A stretch of DNA of 64,000 nt from Orychophragmus violaceus (taxonomy: Eukaryota > Streptophyta > Magnoliopsida > Brassicales > Brassicaceae). The notes under the pieces were generated by a model that saw only the letters and a program-made list of their open reading frames with translations, made no database searches and was not told the origin of the DNA. Position numbers and translations under genes: made by a program. Positions 41,929 through 54,296 of this stretch are shown piece by piece. The number at the start of each line of letters is the position of its first letter. Within the stretch, counting starts at the first letter, position 1. Where the stretch lies: contig CM058230.1 in assembly GCA_030180135.1 (NCBI GenBank), positions 23,148,067 to 23,212,066 of the forward strand, written 5' to 3'.

Positions 41929-41941
41929 CGCTCTGATACCA
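41929..41941 (-). promoter_or_regulatory. Primer-binding site of copia D (initiator tRNA-Met type)
   Basis: Plus-strand CGCTCTGATACCA; sense TGGTATCAGAGCG, the usual copia primer site. It abuts the LTR without spacer. Confidence 0.88.
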
Positions 41942-42104
41942 TATTAGATGAGCTCTCAGCTCAACAAACAAAACGAAGAAGACAAAGTCATTTCTCATTA
42001 ATTCAGTAAAGTGTTCGTTACTTACTTTATATATGAGTAAGTAACTACGGTTTACACATTTTACCAAAACACTAAACCGAATCTATTGTTTATATACATT
42101 AATA
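41942..42104 (-). repeat. 5' LTR of copia D
   Basis: 163 bp, TATTAGATGAGC...TACATTAATA. One extra A and two substitutions compared with the other LTR. Confidence 0.9.
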
Positions 42105-43659
42105 TAAACCTGGCGATTGAATCATCCGGCCATGAATTGACCTCCTCCGATGAGAAATCCGCCGTTGATTCACATGAGGTGAACCACCGTGAGAGGGAAC
42201 GACGACGACTTCTTCAGAGAGACATGGGATGGATCGAGAGATGAACCACCGTGAGAGGGAACGAGAGAGAAAGAAGAGAGGAAGAGGAGTACAGATACGG
42301 CGGCTGTAGAGGAGAAAGGAGACGAAAGAGTAAGAGAAGAGGAGAAAAAGAAGGAGTTGATTAATGTCTGTTGGATTGAATATCATCAACGGTTGATATT
42401 AAAACAAAAGTGCAATCTTGTGACTAGTGGATTAACCAATCAGAAGCTTTCATTTGATAATATAGTTTTATTTAATTTTGATGTTTAAATATAAAATTTT
42501 AAATTTATAGTTCATAATTTATGATTTGGAATTGGGGTTTTAAGATTTAAATAATGAATATATTTGATTTTTAGATTTATATTTTTTGTAATTGACAAAT
42601 AGAAAAAATATGTTTCAAACCCTAAATCACAGAGACTAAATCTAACCCTAAACCCTATACACTAAATCAAATTCGAAAATAATTCTAATTATTTTTACTT
42701 TTAATTTTGCGTTGTGTATTGTTACCCTAAACCTTAAACCTTATACATAAATCCCAAATATGTTTCTACGGTATGAAACAATAATTTTAATGTATTTTCT
42801 TTTGTTAATTGACAAATATGAAAAATATGTTTCAAGTGTGAATCATAAACCCTATACTCCAATCCCCTAAACCCTAAGCCTTAAACCTAAACCTAAACCT
42901 CAAACTCTATACCTTAAACCTAAACTCCAAACCATAAATCATAAACTCTAAACCTTAAAGTTTAAACTCTTAAAGGTACAAATTAAATCATAACAAAACA
43001 AAACAACAATTTTAAAACTCTAAACCAATAATTTAATTATTATACACCTCAAAACAATAATCTTATCTACTTCTATTACATAACCTAAACCCTAAACGCT
43101 GATGACCTAAACCCTAAATTAAATATTCAAAACTTAATTCTTCTTTTATTTATAATTTTGAAATTTGTATTTACACATTAAGAGACAAATTTATTGTATA
43201 CACAATTAAGAATTTAAGGTTTAAAGTATGATTTATGGTTTTGGGGTATATGGTTAGAAGTTTGAGGTATAGGGTTAGGGTTCAAACCCTAAATCCTATC
43301 TATACCCTAAAATTAAAAAACAAAATTCCAAAAAATCGTAACTTTTCTATTTATCTTTTGTAAGTTTTAGTTTTTGGTTTTAGATAACTTTAATAAACAC
43401 ACAATTAAATCATAAAATATCAGATGCTTTTCCATTAAATATCCAAAGCACACTTAGTCAATACATGAAAACCATGAACTCCCAAAGAGAACATGTAACC
43501 ATCGAACCAAGTCATAAATAAAATCAGAGAACAAGTTAAAAGGTAACTGAATACTAGGCTTGAATCCGTCTCCACCTGTTCTGATTTGGACAATGGCATC
43601 TTCATGGCGAGCATACTTGACAGCTTTCTTACCAGTGCCTGATGCAAGTCCTTCTCATC
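42105..43659. other. Right interior of CACTA 2, non-coding with telomere-like repeats
   Basis: After the TAAAC duplication there is a short G-rich leader-like stretch (42115-42370). From about 42480 to 43400 the sequence is AT-rich with many degenerate CCCTAAA/TTTAGGG runs. No gene is supported. Confidence 0.5.
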
Positions 43660-45353
43660 GACCAAAGGTTGTGAAGGAGCAAGTCTTGCTACACTGCAGT
43701 TTAACAACATAAGAAGTTTCGAAATGGGCAAAAGGATGTATTATTATATGTACTTTCCAAGGATTTCGAGCAATTTAGATGACTTTGAAGCTTCATCAAT
43801 ACCTCTCATCTGAACAAGAAACGACATTCAAATTTACCAAGTGGACGAAAACAGTATAATTACCAAACGAGACTATAAAACCTAAGAGTATATAGCTACA
43901 GCCAAAATAATGTGTTGTAATAGGAACCTGATTTCTGAAGAAGAGTAATGAGATCCTCTTGTAATATACATGATTCAAGTATTAAAATGTAGAACTAATG
44001 ACCAAACTCTAAGAAAGAACTAACATATCGAGGAGGTCTCTTGTAGAGATCTCAAACAAACAATGAGCTAAATACTTCTAACCTTCAACGTATTTGTACT
44101 ATTCCTTATTATTTATCCATATGTATCTACATACTACTGCCTGTCAAAACTCACAAGTGTAAGAGGAGATGCATAGTAAACAAAAATCAGAGGCACTGAT
44201 AGGTAGGCCTCAAGACTAATGATAGAATAGAAAATTGTAGAATTAGTGACCAAAAGCAAGTATTGTCTGCATAACTTATTAAATAAAGCTTACATCTCCT
44301 TCATCAAGATGGACACGTTTCCTCAGTAGTTTCCCTGAGAAAACTACTTTTCTATCAGTTGCTGGGCATCCATGTCCGACAAGTATTTGAATGTCGTTTC
44401 TCTCAACTAAATTCAAGTGAGGACTCACTCAGTTCATTAAACCATACTTTTGTGTACTTACATTGGTGAGGTTCTTTAGACATATTTAGCTCAAGACCTG
44501 ACACAGCAGAGAAAACTACAAACAACCACAAAGAAAAGATAAGAAAACTCATTCTAATAATTGACAGGAAACAACAGAAGTTAAAGGCCATTTGTAAAGT
44601 TTTCAAAAGCATAATAGCTAGCACTGAGCTTATGATAACAAAGAGTAGTGCAAGGAGGAACGAGATTGCAGAACTGAACACCAATCTATCTACAGAACAT
44701 ACAAAACCCATCAAAACAATATACAAAACCCACGCGTCTACATAAGCCTAGAGGAAGCAAGAGTAAGACGAAGATGAACAATAAACTAAAGAATCTCGTA
44801 TTCCACCAATGAGAACCAAACCATTCTTGTAGAAGACCCAAATGTACAACTCCTCCATTTTCATTACCGGAAAGAGCATCACATGACAGAACAACAACAA
44901 CAAGAACTAGCTAAGTCAATTCATGAGTTTAGGTTTTGTGGAATTTCAGATTCTGGAGATTAAACTTTTACCTATGATAATCGAGAAAATAATCATTAAC
45001 CCAAAAGTCACAACCATGGTAATAATCTGAACAGCGAAGGAGCCAGATTTCTGAACGATTCCTTCATTACGCCAGCATAAGTCGTTGATTCTCCGGCGAG
45101 CGTGGATTTCATCAACACCTCTGAAATTCGGAGGTCAGAGGTGTTGGATCTCATATAGCCAACGCCGGAGAAGATAAGAGCTCCGACTAAAAGGAGCAGT
45201 GTCGTTGGTGTCAAAACGGAGGAAAAAGATAGGAGGAGAGGTGGAAAGAAAACAAGAGGCGATGGAAGAGTTTTTTTTTGTGTGGCTATGAATGAATTGT
45301 GTTGTTAAGAGTAAAAATGACTTGGAAGAAAAAAAGTGATTCCGCCAAAACAA
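43660..45353 (-). pseudogene. Captured exon-like pieces in CACTA 2 (one possibly zinc-finger RanBP2/VAR3-like)
   Basis: Several minus-strand exon-like stretches with GT...AG boundaries. 44402-44289: GHGCPATDRKVVFSGKLLRK then RVHLDEGD, which resembles the region before the zinc fingers of chloroplast RanBP2-type zinc-finger proteins (VAR3-like); from memory only. 45110-44960: IVQKSGSFAVQIITMVVTFG then LMIIFSIII, a membrane segment I cannot place. 43740-43600: APSQPLVDEKDLHQALVRKL, unplaced. They may come from more than one gene. No complete gene. Confidence 0.4.
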
Positions 45354-45570
45354 GTAATTTTGCTAAGTGTTTTGGCTCCAAAATAAATTTCCAGCTATAA
45401 AAGATATTTTTGCGTTCCCGCTTAATGAAATTCTTTCCTAGCGTTGATTTAATGCTACTATAGAGTTTGGATCCGATTTTAGCACTTTCGGTAGCAGTTC
45501 GTGAATTAGTGCTACAACGGCCTGCTACCAATGCCCATATTTCTTGTAGTGTCTGTTGCACAAACCCAGT

Positions 45571-45582
45571 GCTCTGATACCA
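45571..45582 (-). promoter_or_regulatory. Primer-binding site of copia C
   Basis: Plus-strand GCTCTGATACCA, sense TGGTATCAGAGC, two bases from the 5' LTR. It lies between CACTA 2 (ends 45551) and the LTR. Confidence 0.9.
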
Positions 45583-45584
45583 CT

Positions 45585-46008
45585 TGTAAGGTTTTTCCGA
45601 TTGAATTCTTAGAAGGTTGCTTGAGAATTGATTGAATTTGTATGAATAGATGCGAACGAAAGAGCAAGACACACGATATTGTTGACCCATTTCCCTTTGC
45701 AGGTACGTCTGGGGAGAGATCCAAACTCTCAAGCTTTCACTATACCAAGAAATTACAAGCTGTTAAGCCAATTCAAGATACAACAAAGTCGATTGATCAC
45801 AACTTGATCAATCTTGATCCGGTCACGAGAAACCCTCACACCGCAGCTTCAACCCGCTACTGACGAGGCTTCGACTACCACCAATCGATGTCCAGAGACA
45901 AAGACGACTTGAAGAAGACGATGCAAAGCTCTGCGGATCTTCTTCTCTCTCTCTCTCTCAATTCTGTTTTTCTGTTTCTCGTTGTAACGAACCACTTTTT
46001 TTCGCTAA
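45585..46008 (-). repeat. 5' LTR of copia C, first part
   Basis: Matches 25192-25619 of the other LTR up to CGCTAA, where CACTA 3 begins. It continues at 50042. Confidence 0.92.
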
Positions 46009-46289
46009 CACTACAAGAAAACATGTTTTTTGCGACTGCGTATATAGTCGCTAATCAGTCGCTATATTACTTTTTGCGACCCAGTAGCGACTAATTACAT
46101 TAGTCGCTAATCTGTGGTCGCTAAATTTATTAGTCGCTATATTAGTCGCTAAATTGCGACTATTTAGCGACTATATATATTTTGTGAATATTAGTCGCTA
46201 TATAAGTCGCTAAATTAGCGACTAATGTAGCGACTCAGTAGCGACTGATATGTGATTATTTTAGCGACTAATTAGCGACTAATAATAAT

Positions 46290-46900
46290 AATAATAATAA
46301 ATAATATTAATTCTGATATTTACTAATTAGATAATAATTAAATATTATTTAATATACTAATATATAAACCAAATAAATTTAAAAAAATACAAATATACAA
46401 AAATATCATTAAATATTAAATATTTTTATTTATAAACAAAATACAAAAATACAAAAACAAAAAAAAAACAGGAAAAATACTTAAACATATACACAGGGAA
46501 AATACAAATACAGGGAATATATGTATATATGTATACATATATACATAAGCAGATTCTTCATCCCCGGTGTCGTCGTCTTCGTGGGCTGGCCCTCCGTCTT
46601 CAAGCAAACCAAGAATGTGCTGAAAAGCTTAAGAAAGTTTAACCTCCTCTCTTCGACCGTTCCTTGTGAACTTTTTTTCTTTTCCTCCTGAAGAAGACAT
46701 AGAAGATATAACTAAACAGACTATGTTAACAAAAACACGAAAATCACAGTAGATGAATTGTTATGTATGTTACTTGAACTCTGCTAATTTGTCTCGGATT
46801 AGCATGTAACCCAGATCAAGCTTCCCTCCTTAATGATCAGCTAAACGACGATCACTAAAGGCAGTATAAAAGATTATTTGAAATTGCCAAACGCAAATCA
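46290..46900. other. Interior of CACTA 3 without clear gene
   Basis: AT-rich; one short acidic minus-strand frame (46607-46540, EDGGPAHEDDDTGDEES). Nothing recognised. Confidence 0.4.
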
Positions 46901-47178
46901 TAGATTGGTTACTAATGCTGTTTCCGCTTCCACCTCTTACTTGATGTTCGAGCAGAGAAGCATCTACTGATGGAAGTAAACCCAGTTGACATATTTCATT
47001 GGTTACGGTGGGAGCCTGCACCTATGGGCAAACAAAGAAACAGAAAATTCACCATTCAGTATAACAAATAAAATTAAAGAAGTATTTGCAACTTTACGGC
47101 CATTATGCATCTCAGTAAGTGTAATAGATCTTACCTTTCCTCCAAGATCTCCTTAGCTTTCTCGCATAATGCTTTAAC
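46900..47178 (-). pseudogene. Exon-like pieces, first possibly PP2A/PPX-type phosphatase
   Basis: 47178-47135 reads VKALCEKAKEILEE between AG and GT splice-like sites, like the segment before the catalytic domain of plant PP2A/PPX catalytic subunits. 47023-46920 reads VQAPTVTNEICQLGLLPSVD and I do not recognise it. The first match is short, so it is only suggestive. Confidence 0.35.
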
Positions 47179-47269
47179 CTATTCAAAAACAAAACAACAC
47201 TGCACATGATAAGTTCATCTTCACCTCTTTAACACCTAAAGAGATATGAACTCATACATGAATGAACCA

Positions 47270-47565
47270 CAATGTGCAGAAGGTAACGGTTAGTATCTGT
47301 ATCATCATCATCTTCACTGCCACCTTCAAGGTAACGGTTATTGATGTCCTTATTCTGAACCTCCTGGGTCTCTTCTTCGTAATCACTCTCCTCTTCACTA
47401 TCACTACCACCCTGTGAAGGCACATAGCAAGAAATTGATTAAGAAACTGAAGCAAACAGGAGAGAGTTAAAAGACTATGGTCTAATGAAAGGATACCTGA
47501 GCGAAAAAACGAGACGTCATCTTCTTTAGCTGGAGAGCTTAATGTGTCTGAACAAGAACCTGATA
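47270..47565 (-). pseudogene. Captured eIF3c 5' end (leader, exon 1 and part of exon 2)
   Basis: Exon 1 (47520-47497) encodes MTSRFFAQ. After a GT...AG intron, exon 2 (47411-47275) encodes GGSDSEEESDYEEETQEVQN, then KDINNRYLEGGSEDDDDTDT. This is the very acidic N-terminus of translation initiation factor eIF3 subunit c of plants. The remainder of eIF3c is missing. Leader sequence upstream of the ATG is also included. A retained intron shows DNA-level capture. It lies in the same orientation as the GRGRGR-type leader exon at 47970-47926, so a chimeric transcript is conceivable. Confidence 0.85.
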
Positions 47566-47925
47566 CACCAAAAAGTAAGCAGTGATTCAAGGCACCATAA
47601 CCAGAGGAAATATACAGATAGATTACATACTAGTGAAGAGGTACGAAGACAAATCGATCAAATTTTACCAAAGTTCAGATCTGTACGAGGTTCATACACG
47701 TCGTGTCACTAGACAATTCGTACAACAACAGATTCGAATCGACTCGACCCACACCAAACTCGAACCAAAATTTTGTTATGCAAGATGAAGAAGAAGACAA
47801 TTACCTCAATGGAGACGATGGAGATGAACCGATGGAGATGAACCAAGGGAGATGCCTGACGAGAATCAAAAAACAAAAGGCGATGACAGCGAAAGATTAA
47901 CAATTAAAGATGTGATTTACCGAAG

Positions 47926-47974
47926 GAGTCACGTCCTCTCACTCGACCTCTTCCTCTTCCTCTTGCAGCTGCCA
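47926..47974 (-). other. Possible leader exon of CACTA 3 transcript
   Basis: Minus strand encodes MAAARGRGRGRVRGRDSF followed by a GTAAAT donor-like site. It sits just downstream of the GA tract. CACTA genes often start with such a basic first exon, but there is no recognisable domain. Confidence 0.3.
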
Positions 47975-48025
47975 TCAGAGATGAAACAGAGAAAGATTAA
48001 TCGACAACAGAGAGAATTTAATTGA

Positions 48026-48880
<855 letters not shown>

Positions 48881-48884
48881 AAGT

Positions 48885-49700
48885 GTTGTACTTAATTTTA
48901 TATGTTATATAATAATTAGAGTTTTAGATATTGAATTTTGTTTATAATTTAGAGTTTTAGGGTTTGTTTAGGGTATAGGGTATAGGTTGGAAGGGTAATG
49001 TTTAATGTTTTAAGTGTTGTACTTAATTTTATATCTTATATAGTAATTAGAGTTTTAGATATTGAATTTTTGTTTATAATTTAGAGTTTTAGGGTTAGTT
49101 TAGGGTTTAGGGTATAGGGTTCGAAGGGTAATGTTTAAGGTTTTAAGTGTTGTACTGATTTTATATCTTATATAGTAATTAGAGTTTTAGATATTGGATT
49201 TTTGTTTATAATTTAGAGTTTTAGGGTTTGTTTAGGGTTTAAGGTATATGGTTGGAAGGGTAATGTTTAATGTTTTAAGTGTTGTACTTAATTTTATATG
49301 TTATATAGTAATTAGAGTTTTAGATATTGAATTTTTGTTTATGATTTAGAGTTTTAGGATTTATTTAGGGTTTAGGGTATAGGGTTGGAAGGGTAATGTT
49401 TAAGGTTTTAAGTGTTGTACTTAATTTTATATGTTATATAGTAATTAGAGTTTTATTTATTGAAGTTTTGTTTATAATTTAGAGTTTTAAGGTTTGTTTA
49501 GGGTTTAGGGTATAGAGTTTATTAAGGGTTTAGGGTTTAGGGTATAGGGTTGGAAGGGTAATGTTTAAGGTTTTAAGTGTTGTACTTTATATGTTATATA
49601 GTAATTAGAGTTTTAGTTATTGAAGTTTTGTTTATAATTTAGAGTTTTAAGGTTTGTTTAGGGTTTAGGGTATAGAGTTTATTTAGGGTTTAGTTATATA
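48885..49700 (+). repeat. Minisatellite with telomere-like core in CACTA 3
   Basis: About six copies of a unit of roughly 110-150 bp. Each includes TTAAGTGTTGTACTT, TAATTAGAGTTTTAG, GTTTATAATTTAGAG and a TTTAGGGTTTAGGGTATAGG tract. Unit length varies by internal deletion. Confidence 0.85.
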
Positions 49701-50041
49701 ATTTTTTGCGACTATTTAGCGACTAATTTTGCGACTGATTCACAAAATTAGTTGCAAGTTAGGTACACCCGGTTCAGAACATTAAAAACGTGTTCTATAC
49801 CGACTTTTAGCGACTAAAAAAATTTCGGTTTAGCGACCCGCCGAATTTAGTCGCTAAATAGTCGCTATTTAGCGAGTATTTAGCAACGTATAAGTTGCAG
49901 TCGCAATTTAGCGACTAAATCGCGACTATTCTCTATTAGTCGCAATATCAGTCGCAACTTTGTCGCTAAGTAGTCGCAACATTTAGCGACTATAAAATTA
50001 GTCGCAACTTAGAGTCGCAAAAAACCTGTTTTCTTGTAGTG

Positions 50042-50169
50042 TAAGGACTTAAGTTTTTAACGACACGGATCACGCTTGGGCTTAGGCTGCTTATCTCAGC
50101 TGTACCAACTGAACTGGGCTTTAAGCTGAGGCCCAAGTGAGTGTGTTAGCTCGAGACCAATAATCCACA
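50042..50169 (-). repeat. 5' LTR of copia C, second part
   Basis: Continues the LTR after CACTA 3, starting with the duplicated TAA, and ends ATCCACA followed by the CCCTC target-site duplication. Confidence 0.92.
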
Positions 50170-50789
50170 CCCTCGACTGGCCAGTGCCATAACAAAATGC
50201 CTCCAGCAACAATCACCAACAACGAATACATTTAGATTGTAGGAGTGGGGAAGCATCGGTTCTTACAACGAACGACGAACAACCTCAAGGAGCAAGATAA
50301 TTAAAGAACAAAGAGAATAAAACAAAAACCATAGCTGACTTTGCTGATGATCTATTACTAAATTAATTTAAGTCGTCGTTTAGCATGTGAAACAGTGCAA
50401 GTAGTGCATTGAAAATGACCCATTTTTTCTTTCAATTAGGTAAATCATTTGGATTATTTATATAGATTGGGACCTTGATTTATATAAATTAACACATCAA
50501 ATAAATATAAACAAAAACATTTAGACATGGCCTACAAACTATTAATTAGTTTCATTTCAGGGTTATGTGAACTATGTGCATTATAATTTATCTTTTGTCA
50601 AACATATTTTAATTTGATTATTCCTACTTGTTGACAGTCAACGCTCATATTAGAACTTAATATATATACCCAATTGTGAATATAGTGTGAAAACGGAGAA
50701 AACAGCCTTGAAACTTATAAGCTATTATTGAATCCTTTTCGTAAAATATTAAATTTAATAGACTATTAAGCTTGTGTTATGAGAATATG
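50170..50789. other. Flanking AT-rich DNA, no gene seen
   Basis: Single-copy-looking sequence by eye. No open frame with recognisable similarity and no terminal repeats. Confidence 0.5.
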
Positions 50790-51128
50790 TGTTAAGTTTC
50801 TTGGGCTTCCAACCTAAAACCAATTGGTAATGAGTGGATTGGCCCTAACCCTTTATATATTAGTGTTGGTCCCTTCATACTTCCGATGTGGGATCCTAAC
50901 ACGCCCCCTCGAGATGATGGCTCTTATCGGCCCATCTCGAACCGAATCCCACTTTAGGACCGATAGTAAACCCTTTTTGGGCCACCCTACTTGGGTTAAA
51001 CGAGGCTCTGATACCATGTTAAGTTTCTTGGGCTTCCAACCTAAAATCAATTGGTAATGAGTGGATTGGCCCTAACCCTTTATATATTAGTGTTGGTCCC
51101 TTCATACTTCCGATGTGGGATCCTAACA
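50790..51128 (-). mobile_element. Complete TRIM element
   Basis: Two 112-bp terminal repeats (50790-50901 and 51017-51128) start TGTTAAG and end CCTAACA. A primer site GCTCTGATACCA (51005-51016) abuts the right repeat and a polypurine tract (CGCCCCCTCG, 50902-50911) the left. A perfect ATATG duplication flanks it (50785-50789 and 51129-51133). The internal region is about 115 bp and non-coding. This is a terminal-repeat retrotransposon in miniature, resembling the Katydid/Br-TRIM group known in Brassicaceae. The two repeats differ at only one or two sites by eye. Confidence 0.93.
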
Positions 51129-53193
51129 ATATGAGGTCGTGAATCGCGAGACAGCACACACCATAAGTCAGACCATAATAATATCGTACTTCACTAATAT
51201 AAAATACAACTGATTTATATCTATGCACGTATACGTATGACGTAACATATATAAAATATCAATATTTGTTTATATTTTCGCTTATATATTTGTCATCTTC
51301 TACTTAAATCACCATGCAACAGTCGAGATACACAGAGATGAATCCAATATTTGAGTAATGATGAAATCTTTAGGGATCCATGAACTTCAACAATTATATT
51401 CGAACTTAGCCATTACTCAAGCTTTAGGTCTAAAGGTCGTAATCGGAAAACAATCTTCTCCACTAAATATAGAAGATAACAAAAATTGGGCCACCCGATT
51501 GTAAGATTAATATCTATCCTGCGAATACAAAAAGGAGTATATCATCATGAGAAAGGACTTTGTTTGGTAATAAGACGAGCTCAAGTTGGGCAACTTGCAT
51601 CTCTACTTTTCATTCTCACGGTCACATACACGTACCAAGGTATGTGTCAAGTTTGTCCACTTTTGTCACACAAGATGGGTCTTCTCATTCCAATCTTGTC
51701 TAAAATGTGTGATGTATAGTCTATGTATTCTGACTTGTCTGATTGTAATGTAGCTCCATCTTTAGATCAATAAAGTCCCTATTGGATCATATATGCTACC
51801 AATAGTCATGAGGAATACTATGCATAACAAATTGTTTGTTGCTGACTATTATCTAATATCATTAAAAGTTTGTATAGCCATTTTAGTTGTAATAGCGACG
51901 TCCCTATACTCGGATTCGAGTATTATTTATTGATTGGTTGGCAACAAGTCAGCAACATGTTACATGCTAACGAATACAAATTGTACTTGTTTGATGTAAT
52001 TTATCATGCAATTTCTGTAGAACTACTTACAAGTTGCATTTTATGTGATCTATCTTTGTCCCTTCTTTTATAAGTCACCCTTGTTTTCTTTGTCGGTTTT
52101 TCCAAGTATTTTCTTTAATATTTTCCAATTACTTCTTCCTTTAAAAATGAGTTGGTACTTTGTTGTATTATGCTAAAAATTTATAATTCCGTTTTTGTGG
52201 TCAACCTATGAAAGAGAGATGTTTCACTTTCAAAAAAATTGTAGTTTTGCTTTGTGTATTCTCAATGAATGGATTACAGTCTGTAAGTGATAGTTTATCC
52301 AATAATTTAATCATCCACTGCTACCAAAATTAATTATAGGGCTTTACCATTCGAACTGACTGAAAGATCCCGTTGTGTTGAAGTTACTGGCTAAATAAAC
52401 TCATAACTCTAGCTTTAGAGAAACAATAGATATATATCTATAGAAAAGCTGAAACAAGATAATCTATAAGCAAGAAGATTCTGGAAAAGCAAGATTGATG
52501 GACGAAACATGCTGTATCGCTAAACCAGTGACATTTAAATTTGCAGATTCAAAATATTATTTTTTTCACTTCTATCTGTATTTATTTGTAGTTAATCGAA
52601 AAACCAGTGATGAGTATGGGCTGCAATCCTTCAAACATCATGAGTTTTGTCCGACAGTCAGTGTGTATTATCGCCTACATTGACGGATTTGCTACATGCA
52701 TCTAGCATACTTCACGATTGGAAAAATGAGTATGGTGTGTTACTGATGTAGCTACATCCGACTGGTTATTGCTTTGGTTCGATGATTTAATTTCGGTTTT
52801 GGTGTTTAATTTAATTTCGGTTGGTGTTTAGGATTTATTCAATTCTGTTTTGATTTTATTTAGCTAAGAGAATCTGTGTTTATCTCTAAGCTATCTTTGA
52901 AGGGTTTTCGATGTTATCTTCTACCATATATAAAGAAGAGTCGAGCTTTTATGTTGATTCAGTGGTTTTTAGAATACAAAAGAGAATTACTTTTCTCGAA
53001 TACAAGTCTTCGTTTCTCTTAATCTTTGTAGGATAAAGATTACTTGAGAGCTAAGCAACAAAACTATCAAAAATCCATTGATCTTTTGCTAGTTCTTGTT
53101 TATCGGCTACATTAGTTATTGTGTTTTGTCATGACATTTGTGTTTGTGTTGTAATTCTATCGAAAGAGTAAAGAGTGCTAAACGATGGCATCT
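51129..53193. other. AT-rich intergenic-like stretch
   Basis: No gene is supported; frames are short and unlike known proteins. From about 52740 to 53190 there is a promoter-like region (CCATATATAAAGAAGAG at about 52924) followed by leader-like sequence, which could be an old copia LTR on the plus strand, but no partner, primer site or TSD was found. Confidence 0.4.
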
Positions 53194-54044
53194 CACTATA
53201 CAAAAATTGTTGGGTATCTACCGATTCGGTCATGGCTATAACTATTTTTGGTAGCTATTTAGCTACGATTCATCCCCATGTCTAAACTCGCGACTATAGT
53301 CATTTCGTAGCTATCCGTAGCTATATTTTTATGAAATAGTCATGATGAAATACATAGCTAATAGCTATGAATATAGAAGAAACAATCTTGGTCGTAAGTT
53401 CGTAACTAAAGAGAATATATTCTTTGTGCCAAAAACAGAGGTGATTGAAGCTTTGATCATGATGCACAAACAGTCCGTAAACTATATTATTTATGTACAT
53501 AGCCATAAATAGCTAGAAATGTTGTCATAGCTATACAAAAAACATCGTAAAATCTTATGTCCTATCACATCAATAATTCAATCATCATCAGAAATTCTGT
53601 TAGCTTCAGATAACGACGTTGATTCGTGATTATACGATTTCTGCGGATAGCTACAAAATAGTTCGTAGCTATAACTACGACTTTCCACTAAACAATTATG
53701 GTTACATATCCATAATTTGGGTCGTAGCTATTCACATGTATTAATTTCTACGATTTATTTGTAACTATTCACATCAATAATTTTCATGAATAGTCATGGA
53801 ATTGTATGGTAGCTAAATAGATACAACATATATTGTCGCTAATCACATTTAATAGTATTCACGACTGTGTTGTAGATGTATGTAGTTACAGTTACGGAAA
53901 GCGATTACCATCATTTATGGTTATATAGGTACGAAATAACTACGTACATTGATTTTCTCCAGTCGTAACTAATTAATAACTATTCATAGCTTGTAAAAGA
54001 TAGTTATAAAAAATCTTTAGCTATCGGATAGTTTTCTTGTAATG
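53194..54044. mobile_element. Worn non-autonomous CACTA element with GTAGCTA repeats
   Basis: Left end CACTATACAAAAAT and right end GTTTTCTTGTAATG are imperfect CACTA termini. The interior has many TAGCTACG/CGTAGCTA words, the subterminal repeat of CACTA 1. About 850 bp, no gene. The flanking triplets (TCT and TGT) do not match, so boundaries are approximate. Confidence 0.6.
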
Positions 54045-54296
54045 TGTGTGCTATGTATATGTGGTCTTTTATGCGTTACAACACTTTAAACTGTTTGGAG
54101 TTCCTAAAGTTAGAGTGGATCGGTTAGGAAGTGATTGTATTTTATCTGAATTACCTCCATTCGGTGAAGCATCAAGAATCAGCAAGAAGATATGTGGAAT
54201 TCGCACAACTGGGACACTTGAAGACACATTGTAGGAGCTTAGGTTTCACCCGTAGCATGTTTTCTTTTTTTCACCCGTAGCATGTATTGTGGCTTA
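54045..54296 (+). other. Short frame of unknown nature
   Basis: A 62-residue plus-strand frame (54046-54234) includes FGVPKVRVDRLGSDCILSEL and ends in a stop. I do not recognise it. It could be a host-gene exon fragment bordered by two CACTA elements, or chance. Confidence 0.25.

Larger units (their letters stand above)
32306..42104 (-). mobile_element. Copia D, short-LTR Ty1/copia element with internal deletion
   Basis: LTRs 32306-32467 and 41942-42104 start TATTA and end TAATA rather than TG...CA. A perfect TAAAC duplication flanks it (32301-32305 and 42105-42109). Primer site CGCTCTGATACCA abuts the right LTR; polypurine TTGAGGGGGAA (sense) abuts the left. Minus strand. Gag is present; protease and most integrase are deleted; RT-RNase H is split by element B. 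LTRs differ by about two substitutions and one indel. Confidence 0.92.
30482..45551. mobile_element. CACTA element 2, non-autonomous, gene-capturing
   Basis: Ends are CACTACAAGAAATATCGGCA on the left and the complement CACTACAAGAAATATGGGCA on the right, 29 bp with two mismatches. A perfect TCT duplication flanks it (30479-30481 and 45552-45554). Subterminal sequence has repeated TAGCA/TATAGCG words. No transposase is visible. Left interior carries an ArfGAP-BBD chimera (30963-32054); right interior carries other exon-like pieces (43660-45353). Copia D (32306-42104) is inserted in the middle; without it CACTA 2 is about 5.3 kb. Movement would have needed a transposase from elsewhere. Confidence 0.93.

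Noticed and set aside
51486..51719. Small host gene in the quiet region
   Set aside because: A 77-residue frame without recognisable similarity, splice context or codon bias; most likely chance.
52740..53190. Solo copia LTR on the plus strand
   Set aside because: TATA-like motif and leader-like sequence are present, but no clear TG...CA ends or target duplication could be fixed.
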